Positions 54,830-64,000 of a stretch of 64,000 nt of DNA are shown here, one piece after another; position 1 is the first letter of the stretch, and each line of letters starts with the position of its first letter. Both the position numbers and the translations under genes were made by a program. The notes beneath the pieces are model-generated. The model saw nothing but the letters and a program-made list of their open reading frames with translations. It was not told the origin of the DNA and ran no database searches. Origin of the DNA: Salegentibacter sp. (GTDB taxonomy: Bacteria; Bacteroidota; Bacteroidia; Flavobacteriales; Flavobacteriaceae); NCBI GenBank assembly GCA_024635795.1, contig JAGXIH010000020.1, positions 62,001-126,000 of the forward strand, in the 5' to 3' direction.

Positions 54830-55687
54830 TTAAACGTTTAAGACGTTATTTCGATAGTATTCAATAAGGCCATCAATAGGTCTTCTCACTATATTCCCAA
54901 TCTCAATACCATATGGCTGGGCCACAGCACGAATTATATCTTCGCTAAAAAAAGCGATACTACCTATAAAATGTACCGGTACATTCTGGGCCTGTTTGTA
55001 TGAAAGAACCCTGGAATGCATAAAATCGGTAATGCCTTCGTGAACCAGTTTATAGAAATATCCGTTACGTTCGTTGGTGAAAATAAATTCAGCAAAATTC
55101 GCGAGATAGGTATTCGGATTTTCCTTTCTATAGAGGTTTTTCTTAATCTCGTCTGAATCAAGATTATATTTCTGCTCAAAAATAGTCGCCAATTCGGGCG
55201 GCATTCTTTTGTAATAGTAATCCCGAATAAGTCTTTTTCCGAAGTAATTACCACTGGCTTCATCCATAAGAATATATCCCAGGGAATGAACTACCTGTTG
55301 AATTTCTTTTCCATCGTAAAAACAGGAATTAGAACCAGTACCTAGTATACAAACTATACCGGGTTCTGTAGTTGCGGCGTATACAGCAGCCACAATATCT
55401 TCTTTCACGATTACCTCATTGGAATTCGTAAAAAAGTTGGTGAAAATATCTTCCAGAAGTTTACGGGGTGTTTCGGTGCCACAACCGGCACCAAAAAAAT
55501 GAACCCTTTCTACCTTATCTTTTACTTCACGTAGATCTATGTTTTCTTCAATACGCTGTTCAAGAACCAACTCAGGAAAAACCGCTGGGTTTAGCCCTTT
55601 GGTTCTGGTTTTAAAAACCTGCTCTCCCTGTGCATTCAATAGGATCCAATCACATTTAGTTGAGCCACCGTCTGCTAATAAAATCAT
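54830..55687 (-). CDS. BadF/BadG-type sugar kinase (GlcNAc kinase-like)
   Basis: This 285-residue member of the ASKHA fold has the phosphate-1 loop LLADGGSTKCDWIL at the start and ILGTGSNSCFYDG as phosphate-2. SLGYILMDEASGNYFGKRLI is typical of BadF/NagK-like kinases. N-acetylglucosamine is the usual suggestion, not proven here. It follows gap on the same strand but is separated by a strong terminator, so it is probably expressed on its own. Confidence 0.85.
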   Translation of the reverse strand: MILLADGGSTKCDWILLNAQGEQVFKTRTKGLNPAVFPELVLEQRIEENIDLREVKDKVERVHFFGAGCGTETPRKLLEDIFTNFFTNSNEVIVKEDIVAAVYAATTEPGIVCILGTGSNSCFYDGKEIQQVVHSLGYILMDEASGNYFGKRLIRDYYYKRMPPELATIFEQKYNLDSDEIKKNLYRKENPNTYLANFAEFIFTNERNGYFYKLVHEGITDFMHSRVLSYKQAQNVPVHFIGSIAFFSEDIIRAVAQPYGIEIGNIVRRPIDGLIEYYRNNVLNV

Positions 55688-55707
55688 TTGTCTTATTATG
55701 GTTTAAA

Positions 55708-55776
55708 AAAAAGCCTGATGAAAACGGCTGCAGATTTCTAGAAATCCTACAGTTCCAATTTTCCTTCAGGCTTTTT
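55708..55776 (-). terminator. Terminator after gap
   Basis: AAAAAGCCTGA (55708-55718) pairs perfectly with TCAGGCTTTTT (55766-55776), with a long loop. On the minus strand the stem is followed by eight T residues. It lies 10 bases after the gap stop and before the kinase gene. Confidence 0.82.
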
Positions 55777-55785
55777 CATTTAATA

Positions 55786-56802
<1,017 letters not shown>

Positions 56803-57786
56803 TTACACAGAAGTGATGTTCGCCACCCTTCTTAATTCTTTGTCTAATTTGCGCTTTTCCTTGAGCGCTTTTTCCAATGATACATGAACCACTTTCTGAT
56901 GGTGCACCCCAACCATAATATTGGATTTACCATCGGTAAGTGCTTCTACTGCCCCTACACCAAGTTTACTTGCCAGCACGCGGTCAAAACAACTTGGAGA
57001 GCCTCCACGTTGAATGTGCCCCAGTACCGACACCCTAATGTCGTACTCTTCATATTTTTCGCCGATATGTTCGGCGAGTTCAAAAATTGTTTTACCGCTT
57101 TTCTCTCCTTCTGCTACCACGATAATACTTGAGGTCTTTCCGGATTTTTTACTCTTTTCCAGAGAGTCCATCATTCTTTCTACACCACCATCTTCCTCAG
57201 GAATAAGAATTTCTTCTGCCCCTGCACCAATACCACTGTTTAAAGCGATATCACCGGCATCACGACCCATTACTTCAATAAGGAAAAGTCTGTTATGGGA
57301 ACTGGCGGTATCTCTAATCTTATCTATGGCTTCTACCACCGTATTAAGTGCGGTGTCATAACCCAGGGTATAATCGGTGCCACTAATATCATTATCTATG
57401 GTTGCCGGGATTCCAACAACCGGAAAATCGAACTCCTGATTGAACAATAGTCCTCCGGTAAAGGTTCCATCCCCACCTATAACGACAAGGGCATCTACCC
57501 CGGCCTTTTTAAGATTTTCATAAGCTTTAGCTCTCCCCTCTTTGGTTTTGAATTCCATTGCGCGGGTAGATTTAAGGAAAGTCCCTCCTTTATTAATTAC
57601 ATTTCTTACAGATCTTGCGTCAAGCTTTTCAAAATCGCCTTCAATAAGACCCTGATAGCCCCGGTAAATACCCGTACACTCAAGGTTGTAATAAGAACAA
57701 GCCCGTACAACGGCTCTTATTGCGGCATTCATTCCGGGAGCATCTCCTCCGGAAGTTAATACTGCTATATTATTGATTTTCTTCAT
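56803..57786 (-). CDS. pfkA: ATP-dependent 6-phosphofructokinase (PfkA)
   Basis: PfkA phosphorylates fructose-6-phosphate. Its 327 residues include VLTSGGDAPGMNAAIRAVVR, DALVVIGGDGTFTGG, the catalytic PATIDNDISGTDYTLG, and IEVMGRDAGDIALNSG. The Gly-Asp after GGDGT (GGDGTFTG) marks an ATP-dependent enzyme rather than a PPi-dependent one, which has GGDD. It is the first gene of the pfkA-gap operon. Confidence 0.97.
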   Translation of the reverse strand: MKKINNIAVLTSGGDAPGMNAAIRAVVRACSYYNLECTGIYRGYQGLIEGDFEKLDARSVRNVINKGGTFLKSTRAMEFKTKEGRAKAYENLKKAGVDALVVIGGDGTFTGGLLFNQEFDFPVVGIPATIDNDISGTDYTLGYDTALNTVVEAIDKIRDTASSHNRLFLIEVMGRDAGDIALNSGIGAGAEEILIPEEDGGVERMMDSLEKSKKSGKTSSIIVVAEGEKSGKTIFELAEHIGEKYEEYDIRVSVLGHIQRGGSPSCFDRVLASKLGVGAVEALTDGKSNIMVGVHHQKVVHVSLEKALKEKRKLDKELRRVANITSV

Positions 57787-57865
57787 CGTTACCTCAAAGC
57801 TATTTCAATTGATCAATATAACCTAATTTCCGCAAAAACTAAATCGTTTTCGGTTAATAACTAAT

Positions 57866-57895
57866 AAAAACAGCCCACTTTTGCGGGCTGTTTTT
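57866..57895 (-). terminator. Terminator of the maltodextrin operon
   Basis: AAAAACAGCCC (57866-57876) and GGGCTGTTTTT (57885-57895) form an 11-base perfect stem over an 8-base loop. It starts 19 bases after the stop of the last GH13 gene on the minus strand. Confidence 0.85.
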
Positions 57896-57913
57896 AATAA
57901 ATTAGGAGTTTTT

Positions 57914-59350
57914 TTACTTATTTACTAATATTTCATATTGCCAGGGTGCATACTCCAAATTCTCATTTTCTGCCATTTTTACACTTTCCCCAGACATATA
58001 ATCGGTATACTCTCCATCCAGTTTTACCGTAAAATTAACAGGAGAATCACTGAAATTAGCAAGGTATATAAGCACCTGCCCATTCTTCTCGCGTTTGAAC
58101 GCCATTATCTTCTCTTCTTCTGAAGTTTCCAAAGCTTCATAAGAAGCCGCTTCTTTTGCTCCGTGAAGGGCAACATTTTCATTTTTAAGTTTTCCTAACT
58201 TCTTAAGGATTGGCCATACCTTCCCTTTTTCTTTGGAAATTGTGTCTTTTTCAAAAAATCTAAGTCTTTTATCCATATCATATTCCTGGCCGCTGTAAAT
58301 AAGAGGCATACCCGGAAGCGCATAACTAAAAGCAAGCATAGCTTCTGAAGCGTCTCCCATTCGTTCTTTCACAGTACCATTCCAGGAGTTTTCATCGTGA
58401 TTTGTCACGAAATTCATCAGGTAGTCATCATCCTGGTAAGTAGTGTCTATCTTTTGCATATAGGCATTCCAGTCTTTCACTGTTTTCTTACCCTGAGCCA
58501 TTTCATTCATAATATGGTGACCTTCCCAGTTATAACCCATATCGAAGGCATTATAGAAAAGATCCTTATCCTCAGATTCAGCCAACATGAACAGCGGTTT
58601 ATGGGATTCCAGCTTTTCTACAGCCTGTTCCCAGAATTCTGTAGGAACTTCACCGGCCACATCGGCGCGGAAACCATCGATATCATATTCTTTTACCCAG
58701 AATTCCATCTCTTTGGTCATCGCTTCCCAAAGTTCTTTATTATCATAGTTAAGGTCGGCAACATCAGTCCAACCCCAGCTTTCTCCCGTATCAGGATTTA
58801 AAGGATCGACAATTTCACCTTTTTCATTTTGGGTGTAAAATTCAGGATTTTCTTCAATCCAGTGGTGGTCCCAGCCGGTGTGGTTGGCTACCCAATCCAA
58901 AATCACATACATTCCGTTGTTGTGCGCGGTTTCCACAAGGTTTTCGAAATCATCAAAATTTCCGAATTCCGGATTTACATCGGTATAATCAGCAATCGCG
59001 TAGTAGCTACCCAGATATTTCTTTCTTTCCTCTTCGTCTTCAATATCTTCTACAGAAAGGTCTCCCTTTGCTTTTCGATTCTTCATAGAAATAGGGTAAA
59101 CCGGCATCAGCCAGATCACTTTTACTCCTAATTCCTTTAACTGCGGAATATCCTTGGTGAATTCCTCGAAAGTTCCTTCCGGAGAATATTGGCGGATATT
59201 CGCTTCATAGATTACAGCAGATTCCATAGCCTCGTTAGATACCGGCTCCAGGCTTTCCTGTTTTTCTTCTTTTTGCTCCTCCTGCTTTGGCTCATTCTTG
59301 CAGGATACCAACAGCACCATAAGAGCCATTATTATTGAAAATTGTTTCAT
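57914..59350 (-). CDS. GH13 alpha-amylase-type lipoprotein
   Basis: This 478-residue exported glycosidase has a lipoprotein signal (ALMVLLVSC, Cys17), so it is expected to be membrane-anchored. GH13 regions: VILDWVANHTGWDH (region I), DGFRADVAGEVP with the nucleophile Asp (II), LAESEDKDLF with the acid Glu (III) and FVTNHDENSW (IV). It probably hydrolyses maltodextrins. It lies 16 bases after the stop of the other GH13 gene, at the end of the pgmB-GH65-GH13-GH13 operon. Confidence 0.92.
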   Translation of the reverse strand: MKQFSIIMALMVLLVSCKNEPKQEEQKEEKQESLEPVSNEAMESAVIYEANIRQYSPEGTFEEFTKDIPQLKELGVKVIWLMPVYPISMKNRKAKGDLSVEDIEDEEERKKYLGSYYAIADYTDVNPEFGNFDDFENLVETAHNNGMYVILDWVANHTGWDHHWIEENPEFYTQNEKGEIVDPLNPDTGESWGWTDVADLNYDNKELWEAMTKEMEFWVKEYDIDGFRADVAGEVPTEFWEQAVEKLESHKPLFMLAESEDKDLFYNAFDMGYNWEGHHIMNEMAQGKKTVKDWNAYMQKIDTTYQDDDYLMNFVTNHDENSWNGTVKERMGDASEAMLAFSYALPGMPLIYSGQEYDMDKRLRFFEKDTISKEKGKVWPILKKLGKLKNENVALHGAKEAASYEALETSEEEKIMAFKREKNGQVLIYLANFSDSPVNFTVKLDGEYTDYMSGESVKMAENENLEYAPWQYEILVNK

Positions 59351-59366
59351 AGTTATTTATTTGTAT

Positions 59367-61232
59367 TTAGTTGATTTTTGTTGTTAAAAGGTATACGCCT
59401 TCTCCGTTTAATTCCAGGCTGTCATTCCATTCAAAAGTTTCTTCGGAAATCAGGTTTTTAAGGTTTTTCCCATCCAGGCCTAGTTGCTCAAATCTTTCAA
59501 GATCCAAACTAAAGTTTTCCTCATTTTTATTAAGAATGATAACTACACTTTCTCCTTCAGTCTGTCTCGTCAGAACATACACTCCATCCTGAGGTGCAAA
59601 ATGAAGGGTTTTCCCCGAGTGAATTGCCTCAGAGTTTTTGCGGTAGTTTAAAATTTTCTTCAGAAAATCCTGCATTCCCGTCTCTTCTTCGGAAAGTCCT
59701 TTTCCGGTGAAAGCATTGGTATCATGATCTTCCCAACCACCGGGGAATTCAGTTCGGATAAGTCCGTGGTCGCCCGGGTTGGCAGTATCATCCATGAGGA
59801 TCTCGGTACCATAATAAATTTGAGGTGTTCTTGGAAGCACCAGCATATAGGCCACAGCCATTTTTGTTTTGGCTACATCTTCATCCAATTGAGTAAAGAT
59901 CCTGCTCTTGTCGTGGTTGTCGGGAAATATCATTATATCCTCAGGACACTCATAGGCAAAATCGTTAGCCAGGCCTTCGTATAGCTTCGTGAGCCCACTG
60001 CCCCAGCCTTCTTCTTCCTTTAAACCTTTTACGATTTCACCTTGCATAGCAAAATCCATTGTAGATCTAAGGTTGGATTCGTAACCGTCTTTATTTTCTA
60101 CGCCATCCTGCCAATAACGAATTAACAGCGGATTATAACTCCACTCCTCTCCTACGATATTGAAATCGGGATATTCGGTCATTATAGCACCCGCCCAATC
60201 ACTCATAAAAGCTTTATCGGGGTATGGATAGGTATCCTGACGAATTCCACCAAGGCCGAGATACTCTATCCACCAAATACTATTCTGAATAAGATATTTA
60301 GCCATAAACGGATTTTCCTGATTCAGATCTGGCATGGTATCTACGAACCAACCCTCTGTCATTTTTTTCTTATCTACTTCGGCAGCATAGAAATCCTGGT
60401 TGGTAGTTCTTATATGATTGGATTTAGTTATTTCCTTGCCCTGCTCAAATTCTTCCTGGTAATTCAACCAGTCTTCAAAAGGCAGGTCTTCCATCCACCA
60501 GTGGCCGGAACCAATGTGATTGGCAACCTGGTCCATTATGAGCTTAATACCTCTTTCTCTGGATTTTTCGGCCAGTTCTTTATATTCCTCGAGAGTTCCG
60601 AAGCGAGGATCGACCCGGTAGAAATCGGTCATTGCATAACCGTGGTAAGAGCCGGATTCCATATCATTGATCAGTAATGGCGACGACCAAAGGGCAGTAA
60701 AGCCCATTTCGTCTATATAATCCAGGTGATCTATTATCCCCAGAATATCGCCCCCGTGACGCCCATAATCGTCATCCCTGTCTTTAGTTTTTTCCCTCAG
60801 CGAAGAATCTTCGTCATTAGAAGGGTCTCCATTTGCAAACCTATCAGGGGTGATAAGGTAAATTGCGTCTTTATTATTAAATCCAATGAAATGAGATTCA
60901 GGTCGGGTTCTTTCTTTTAATTCATATTCGTGAACAATCTTGTGGCCATTCTCCAATTTAAAAGTTATAGGAAAGCTTCCCGGTTGAGCCTGCTCTGTTA
61001 ATTCAAGGTCCAGGAACAGGTAATTGGGGCTTTTAGCACGATGAACAGCTTCCAGGATGATCCCGGTGGCATCAAGGCTTACTTCAGCCTTTCCAATGTT
61101 TTCCCCGTAGATCATCAATTGTACTTCGGAATTTTCAAAACCCAGCCACCAGTGAGGTGGTTCTACTCTTTCAATTTGAGCAGTCATAGAGAGGCTTCCG
61201 AAGAAAAGCAGGGTGATTAATATTTTTTTCAT
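59367..61232 (-). CDS. GH13 neopullulanase-like enzyme (SusA-like)
   Basis: The 621-residue exported enzyme has a signal peptide (ITLLFFGSLSMTAQ). An N-terminal cyclomaltodextrinase-type domain follows (about 20-110; VEPPHWWLGFENSEVQLMIYG), then the GH13 barrel. Catalytic regions: LIMDQVANHIGSGH (I), GGIRQDTYPYPDK with the nucleophile Asp (II), FNIVGEEW with the acid Glu (III) and IFPDNHDKSR (IV). It resembles periplasmic SusA-type alpha-glucan hydrolases. It produces maltose and short chains for the GH65 enzyme whose gene precedes it. Confidence 0.92.
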   Translation of the reverse strand: MKKILITLLFFGSLSMTAQIERVEPPHWWLGFENSEVQLMIYGENIGKAEVSLDATGIILEAVHRAKSPNYLFLDLELTEQAQPGSFPITFKLENGHKIVHEYELKERTRPESHFIGFNNKDAIYLITPDRFANGDPSNDEDSSLREKTKDRDDDYGRHGGDILGIIDHLDYIDEMGFTALWSSPLLINDMESGSYHGYAMTDFYRVDPRFGTLEEYKELAEKSRERGIKLIMDQVANHIGSGHWWMEDLPFEDWLNYQEEFEQGKEITKSNHIRTTNQDFYAAEVDKKKMTEGWFVDTMPDLNQENPFMAKYLIQNSIWWIEYLGLGGIRQDTYPYPDKAFMSDWAGAIMTEYPDFNIVGEEWSYNPLLIRYWQDGVENKDGYESNLRSTMDFAMQGEIVKGLKEEEGWGSGLTKLYEGLANDFAYECPEDIMIFPDNHDKSRIFTQLDEDVAKTKMAVAYMLVLPRTPQIYYGTEILMDDTANPGDHGLIRTEFPGGWEDHDTNAFTGKGLSEEETGMQDFLKKILNYRKNSEAIHSGKTLHFAPQDGVYVLTRQTEGESVVIILNKNEENFSLDLERFEQLGLDGKNLKNLISEETFEWNDSLELNGEGVYLLTTKIN

Positions 61233-61283
61233 TTTTCTATAATTAATAAACCTGCAACTTAAAATATAGCTGCAGGTTAGAAT

Positions 61284-63590
61284 TTAAACGGTCTTCTCCT
61301 GATTAGGGCTTACCTCCACAGTTTCACCATTAACTTTGATTTCAATAGCGCTATCGCCCTCCAGTAAAAATTTGGTTTGATCGCTGGTCACGGTAACCTT
61401 CAGGATCTGGTCCCGAAAATTAACCTTAAAGGAATAAGCCTGCCATTGATCAGGAATCTGTGGAGAAAACTCCAGCTGATCTTCTTTTACACGCATTCCG
61501 CCAAAACCTTCAACGATACTCATCCAGGTTCCGGCCATACTGGTAATATGACAACCTTGTTCTACCTCGTTGTTGTAATCATCAAGATCAAGTCGGGAAG
61601 TTCTAAGGTAAAAATCATAAGCCTGTTCCATTCTTCCCAGAACCGCAGCCTGGATACTATGCACACATGGCGACAGGGAAGATTCATGAACTGTTATAGG
61701 CTCATAATAATCAAAATGTTTTTCAAGCTCTTCTCTGCTAAAGTGATCCTCAAAGAAATAAAATCCTTGCAGCACATCGGCCTGTTTTATATAACAGGAA
61801 CGCAGGATACGATCCCAACTCCATTTCTGGTTGATAGGTCTTTGGCTTTTATCCAGTTCCCTTACAGGTTTTATCTCTTTATCCAGAAAACCATCCTGCT
61901 GAAGGAAAACATCATTTTCTTCCGAAAAAGGGAAATACATATCTTCCGAAACTTCTTTCCAGGAAATTAACTCGCTATCGGTAAGATTTGTGTGCCCCAT
62001 TATGCGGTCATAATCCTCCTCATAACCCTGCTCCACCTTATCGATCATCTCCAGAGTGTATTCCAAACACCATTTCGCGATATAATTGGTATACCAGTTA
62101 TTATTTACGTTGTTCTCATATTCATTAGGTCCGGTAACTCCCAGGATTACATATTTATTCTTTTCATTGCTAAAATTGGCTCTCTGATGCCAGAATCTGG
62201 CGACTGCGATCATTACCTCCAGCCCTTTTTCAGGGATATATCCAAAATCACCGGTAAAGCGCACATAATTATAAATAGCGTAAACCATAGCGCCGTTACG
62301 GTGGATCTCCTCGAAGGTGATCTCCCATTCATTATGGCTTTCTTCCCCATTCATCGTCACCATAGGGTAAAGGGCTGCACCATTCTTAAAACCTAGTTTT
62401 TTGGCATTTTCAATGGCTTTATCGAGTTGATTATACCGATAAGTAAGCAGGTTTCTGGCCACCTTTTGGTCTTTGGTCGCCATATAAAAAGGAATACAAT
62501 AAGCTTCGGTATCCCAGTAAGTGCTCCCGCCGTATTTCTCACCTGTGAAACCTTTAGGACCTATATTCAGTCTTTCGTCCTTTCCTAAATAGGTTTGATT
62601 TAGCTGGAAAATATTAAAGCGTATTCCCTGCTGGGCTTTCACATCGCCGGAAATTGTAATATCGGACATTTCCCAGATCTTCGCCCAGGCTTCTTTTTGC
62701 TGCTGAAGTAAATTCTCAAAACCTGAAGCCAGAGCTGTCTCCAATACCTGTTTTGCTGCTGAAACCAATTGATCTCTATCGTGGTTCATATCGGAAACGT
62801 AACCCGCATATTTTCTAAGACTAACTTTTTGTCCCTTTTTAGCATTAATTGAATAAGAGAAGGTTAATTTATCTTCGGTTTTAGATTCTTTAAAATCCAG
62901 GTCTTTTTTTTCTCCATCAACAAAAACTTCCGACTGCATAAAACTGCCTACATGAAATTCAGTCTTAAGAGTTTTTGAAAGAATAAAGCCTTGATTCCCT
63001 TCGGTTTTAACCTCTAAAGTCTTCCAGAAATGCTCTTCCCAATTGGCATCGGTATTTGTGATTCCGCCATCGAGATAAGGTTCAAAACGGACTTCTGCAT
63101 CGCTGTTTAATACCTCCACTTCAAAATCTATCGCCCCCAGTTCATCTTCAACAATAGACAAAAATCTGGTCGCTTTAACCGAGATTTCCATATCATTGGG
63201 CATAACAGCCACAAAACTGCGACGATGAAAGCCTTCTTTCATATTAAGCTCCCGCCTGAAATCTTTCACCTCTTTACAGGTAAAAAGATCCAGAGCTTCA
63301 TCGTTTACAAAAACATTTATCCCAATCCAGTTTGGTGCATTCAATACTTTGGCGAAATATTCCGGATAACCGTTCTTCCACCATCCCACTCTGGTTTTAT
63401 CGGGATAATATATTCCACCAATATAGCTTCCCTGGAAACTTGGCCCGGAATACTGTTCTTCGAAATTAGCACGCTGGCCCATCACCCCGTTTCCAATACT
63501 GAAAAGGCTTTCTGATGATTTTACTTTATCGGCATCAAATCCCTCCTCAAGTATTGACCATTCGTCTGGTTGTATATAATCCTGGTTCAT
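61284..63590 (-). CDS. malP: Maltose phosphorylase (GH65)
   Basis: This 768-residue enzyme breaks maltose with phosphate into glucose and beta-glucose-1-phosphate. It has no signal peptide, so it is cytosolic. The N-terminal beta-sandwich begins with SSESLFSIGNGVMGQRANFEE. The GH65 barrel has the acid Glu in GVTGPNEYENNVNNNWYTN, KYGGSTYWDTEAYCIPFYM, and INQKWSWDRILRS. Trehalose or kojibiose phosphorylases are related, but the adjacent pgmB and two GH13 genes favour maltose. It lies 8 bases after pgmB. Confidence 0.93.
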   Translation of the reverse strand: MNQDYIQPDEWSILEEGFDADKVKSSESLFSIGNGVMGQRANFEEQYSGPSFQGSYIGGIYYPDKTRVGWWKNGYPEYFAKVLNAPNWIGINVFVNDEALDLFTCKEVKDFRRELNMKEGFHRRSFVAVMPNDMEISVKATRFLSIVEDELGAIDFEVEVLNSDAEVRFEPYLDGGITNTDANWEEHFWKTLEVKTEGNQGFILSKTLKTEFHVGSFMQSEVFVDGEKKDLDFKESKTEDKLTFSYSINAKKGQKVSLRKYAGYVSDMNHDRDQLVSAAKQVLETALASGFENLLQQQKEAWAKIWEMSDITISGDVKAQQGIRFNIFQLNQTYLGKDERLNIGPKGFTGEKYGGSTYWDTEAYCIPFYMATKDQKVARNLLTYRYNQLDKAIENAKKLGFKNGAALYPMVTMNGEESHNEWEITFEEIHRNGAMVYAIYNYVRFTGDFGYIPEKGLEVMIAVARFWHQRANFSNEKNKYVILGVTGPNEYENNVNNNWYTNYIAKWCLEYTLEMIDKVEQGYEEDYDRIMGHTNLTDSELISWKEVSEDMYFPFSEENDVFLQQDGFLDKEIKPVRELDKSQRPINQKWSWDRILRSCYIKQADVLQGFYFFEDHFSREELEKHFDYYEPITVHESSLSPCVHSIQAAVLGRMEQAYDFYLRTSRLDLDDYNNEVEQGCHITSMAGTWMSIVEGFGGMRVKEDQLEFSPQIPDQWQAYSFKVNFRDQILKVTVTSDQTKFLLEGDSAIEIKVNGETVEVSPNQEKTV

Positions 63591-63598
63591 TTAATTCT

Positions 63599-64000
63599 CT
63601 ATTTTCTAAGTAGTTCTTCTATAAATTCTCTTTCTATTTCCGTGAAATCGGAAAACACATAATCGGCTTCACCTAAGGTGGTTTTATCACCAATTCCTAT
63701 ACTGATCATATTAGCCCGGTTCGCCGCCTGAATACCTGCTACCGCATCTTCAAAAACAATGCTGTCTTCGGGCTTTAAGCCCAATTTTTCAGCAGCGATC
63801 AAAAAGACTTCGGGATCGGGTTTTGCTTTGGTAACATTGGTGCCATCCACAATGGCATCAAACTTTTCCAGGAGATCGATTTTTTCCAGAATAGTTCGTG
63901 CATTTTTACTGGCTGAACCCAGGGCAAAGGGAATATCATTCTCAATTAGATAGCCGAGTATTTTTGACACACCCGGTAATATTTCAGACTCATCCATCTC
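63599..64000 (-). CDS. pgmB: Beta-phosphoglucomutase, partial (PgmB)
   Basis: The window cuts the gene; only its C-terminal 134 codons or so are visible, and the start lies beyond the right edge. The HAD-fold remnant shows ILPGVSKILGYL, FALGSASKNARTILEKI with the conserved Ser and Lys, KPDPEVFLIAAEKLG, and IVFEDAVAGIQAANRANM with the acidic Mg ligands. It turns beta-glucose-1-phosphate into glucose-6-phosphate, directly after maltose phosphorolysis. It lies 8 bases before the GH65 gene. Confidence 0.93.
   Translation of the reverse strand, partial: EMDESEILPGVSKILGYLIENDIPFALGSASKNARTILEKIDLLEKFDAIVDGTNVTKAKPDPEVFLIAAEKLGLKPEDSIVFEDAVAGIQAANRANMISIGIGDKTTLGEADYVFSDFTEIEREFIEELLRK

Overview
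The window looks like a chromosomal stretch from a member of the Bacteroidota, most likely a marine-type Flavobacteriaceae. The reasons are the AT-rich spacers, several Bacteroidota -7 promoter elements (TAnnTTTG), the menaquinone route, the N-acyl-ornithine type of arginine operon with a carbamoyltransferase of the Bacteroides kind and an embedded proC, the maltose phosphorylase/GH13 operon, and short palindromic repeats of a kind common in these genomes. Genus assignment is inference only. I see no tRNA, rRNA, CRISPR array, intact insertion sequence or prophage.

Layout. (1) 119-8475: menaquinone genes (menI-menF-menD and menB, minus strand), with a CvfB-like S1 protein, a DUF2853 protein, a small serine hydrolase and a divergent NRAMP-fold transporter. 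(2) 8632-20522: dnaK, L-serine ammonia-lyase, two CPBP membrane proteases, a zinc alcohol dehydrogenase, a lipoprotein formylglycine-generating-type enzyme, panB, an RluA-type pseudouridine synthase, a TonB-C-terminal-domain protein and an unknown 514-residue protein. (3) 20671-41745: a large amino-acid biosynthesis block. leuACDB runs on the plus strand. A nine-gene arginine operon (GNAT-argG-argC-proC-argD-argF'-argB-argE-argH) and ilvD-ilvB-ilvN-ilvC-ilvA run on the minus strand. (4) 42647-48116: a GNAT-nitrilase fusion, then a six-gene unit made of two paralogous copies of [small soluble protein + polytopic membrane protein] followed by a histidine kinase and a LuxR-type response regulator. 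(5) 48448-53157: a 5-oxoproline unit (DUF2891 lipoprotein, divergent NRAMP, pxpA, pxpB, pxpC). (6) 53240-64000: a ComM-like AAA protein, a BadF-type sugar kinase, gap and pfkA, and a maltodextrin operon (pgmB, GH65 maltose phosphorylase, two exported GH13 enzymes).

How they work together. The leu and ilv genes supply branched-chain amino acids. The arginine operon encodes every step after N-acylglutamate synthesis, and its leading GNAT gene is the natural candidate for that missing first step. The maltodextrin operon hydrolyses oligosaccharides outside the cytoplasm, phosphorolyses maltose and feeds glycolysis, whose pfkA and gap genes lie next to it.

The best candidate for an undescribed system is the six-gene unit at 44321-48116. 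Each half is preceded by the same palindromic leader, and the unit has its own promoter with a dyad symmetry and a terminator-like hairpin in the leader. The histidine kinase has no sensor domain, so the membrane proteins may be the receptor. A second candidate is a GC-rich, multiply base-paired leader upstream of the arginine operon (34735-34815).
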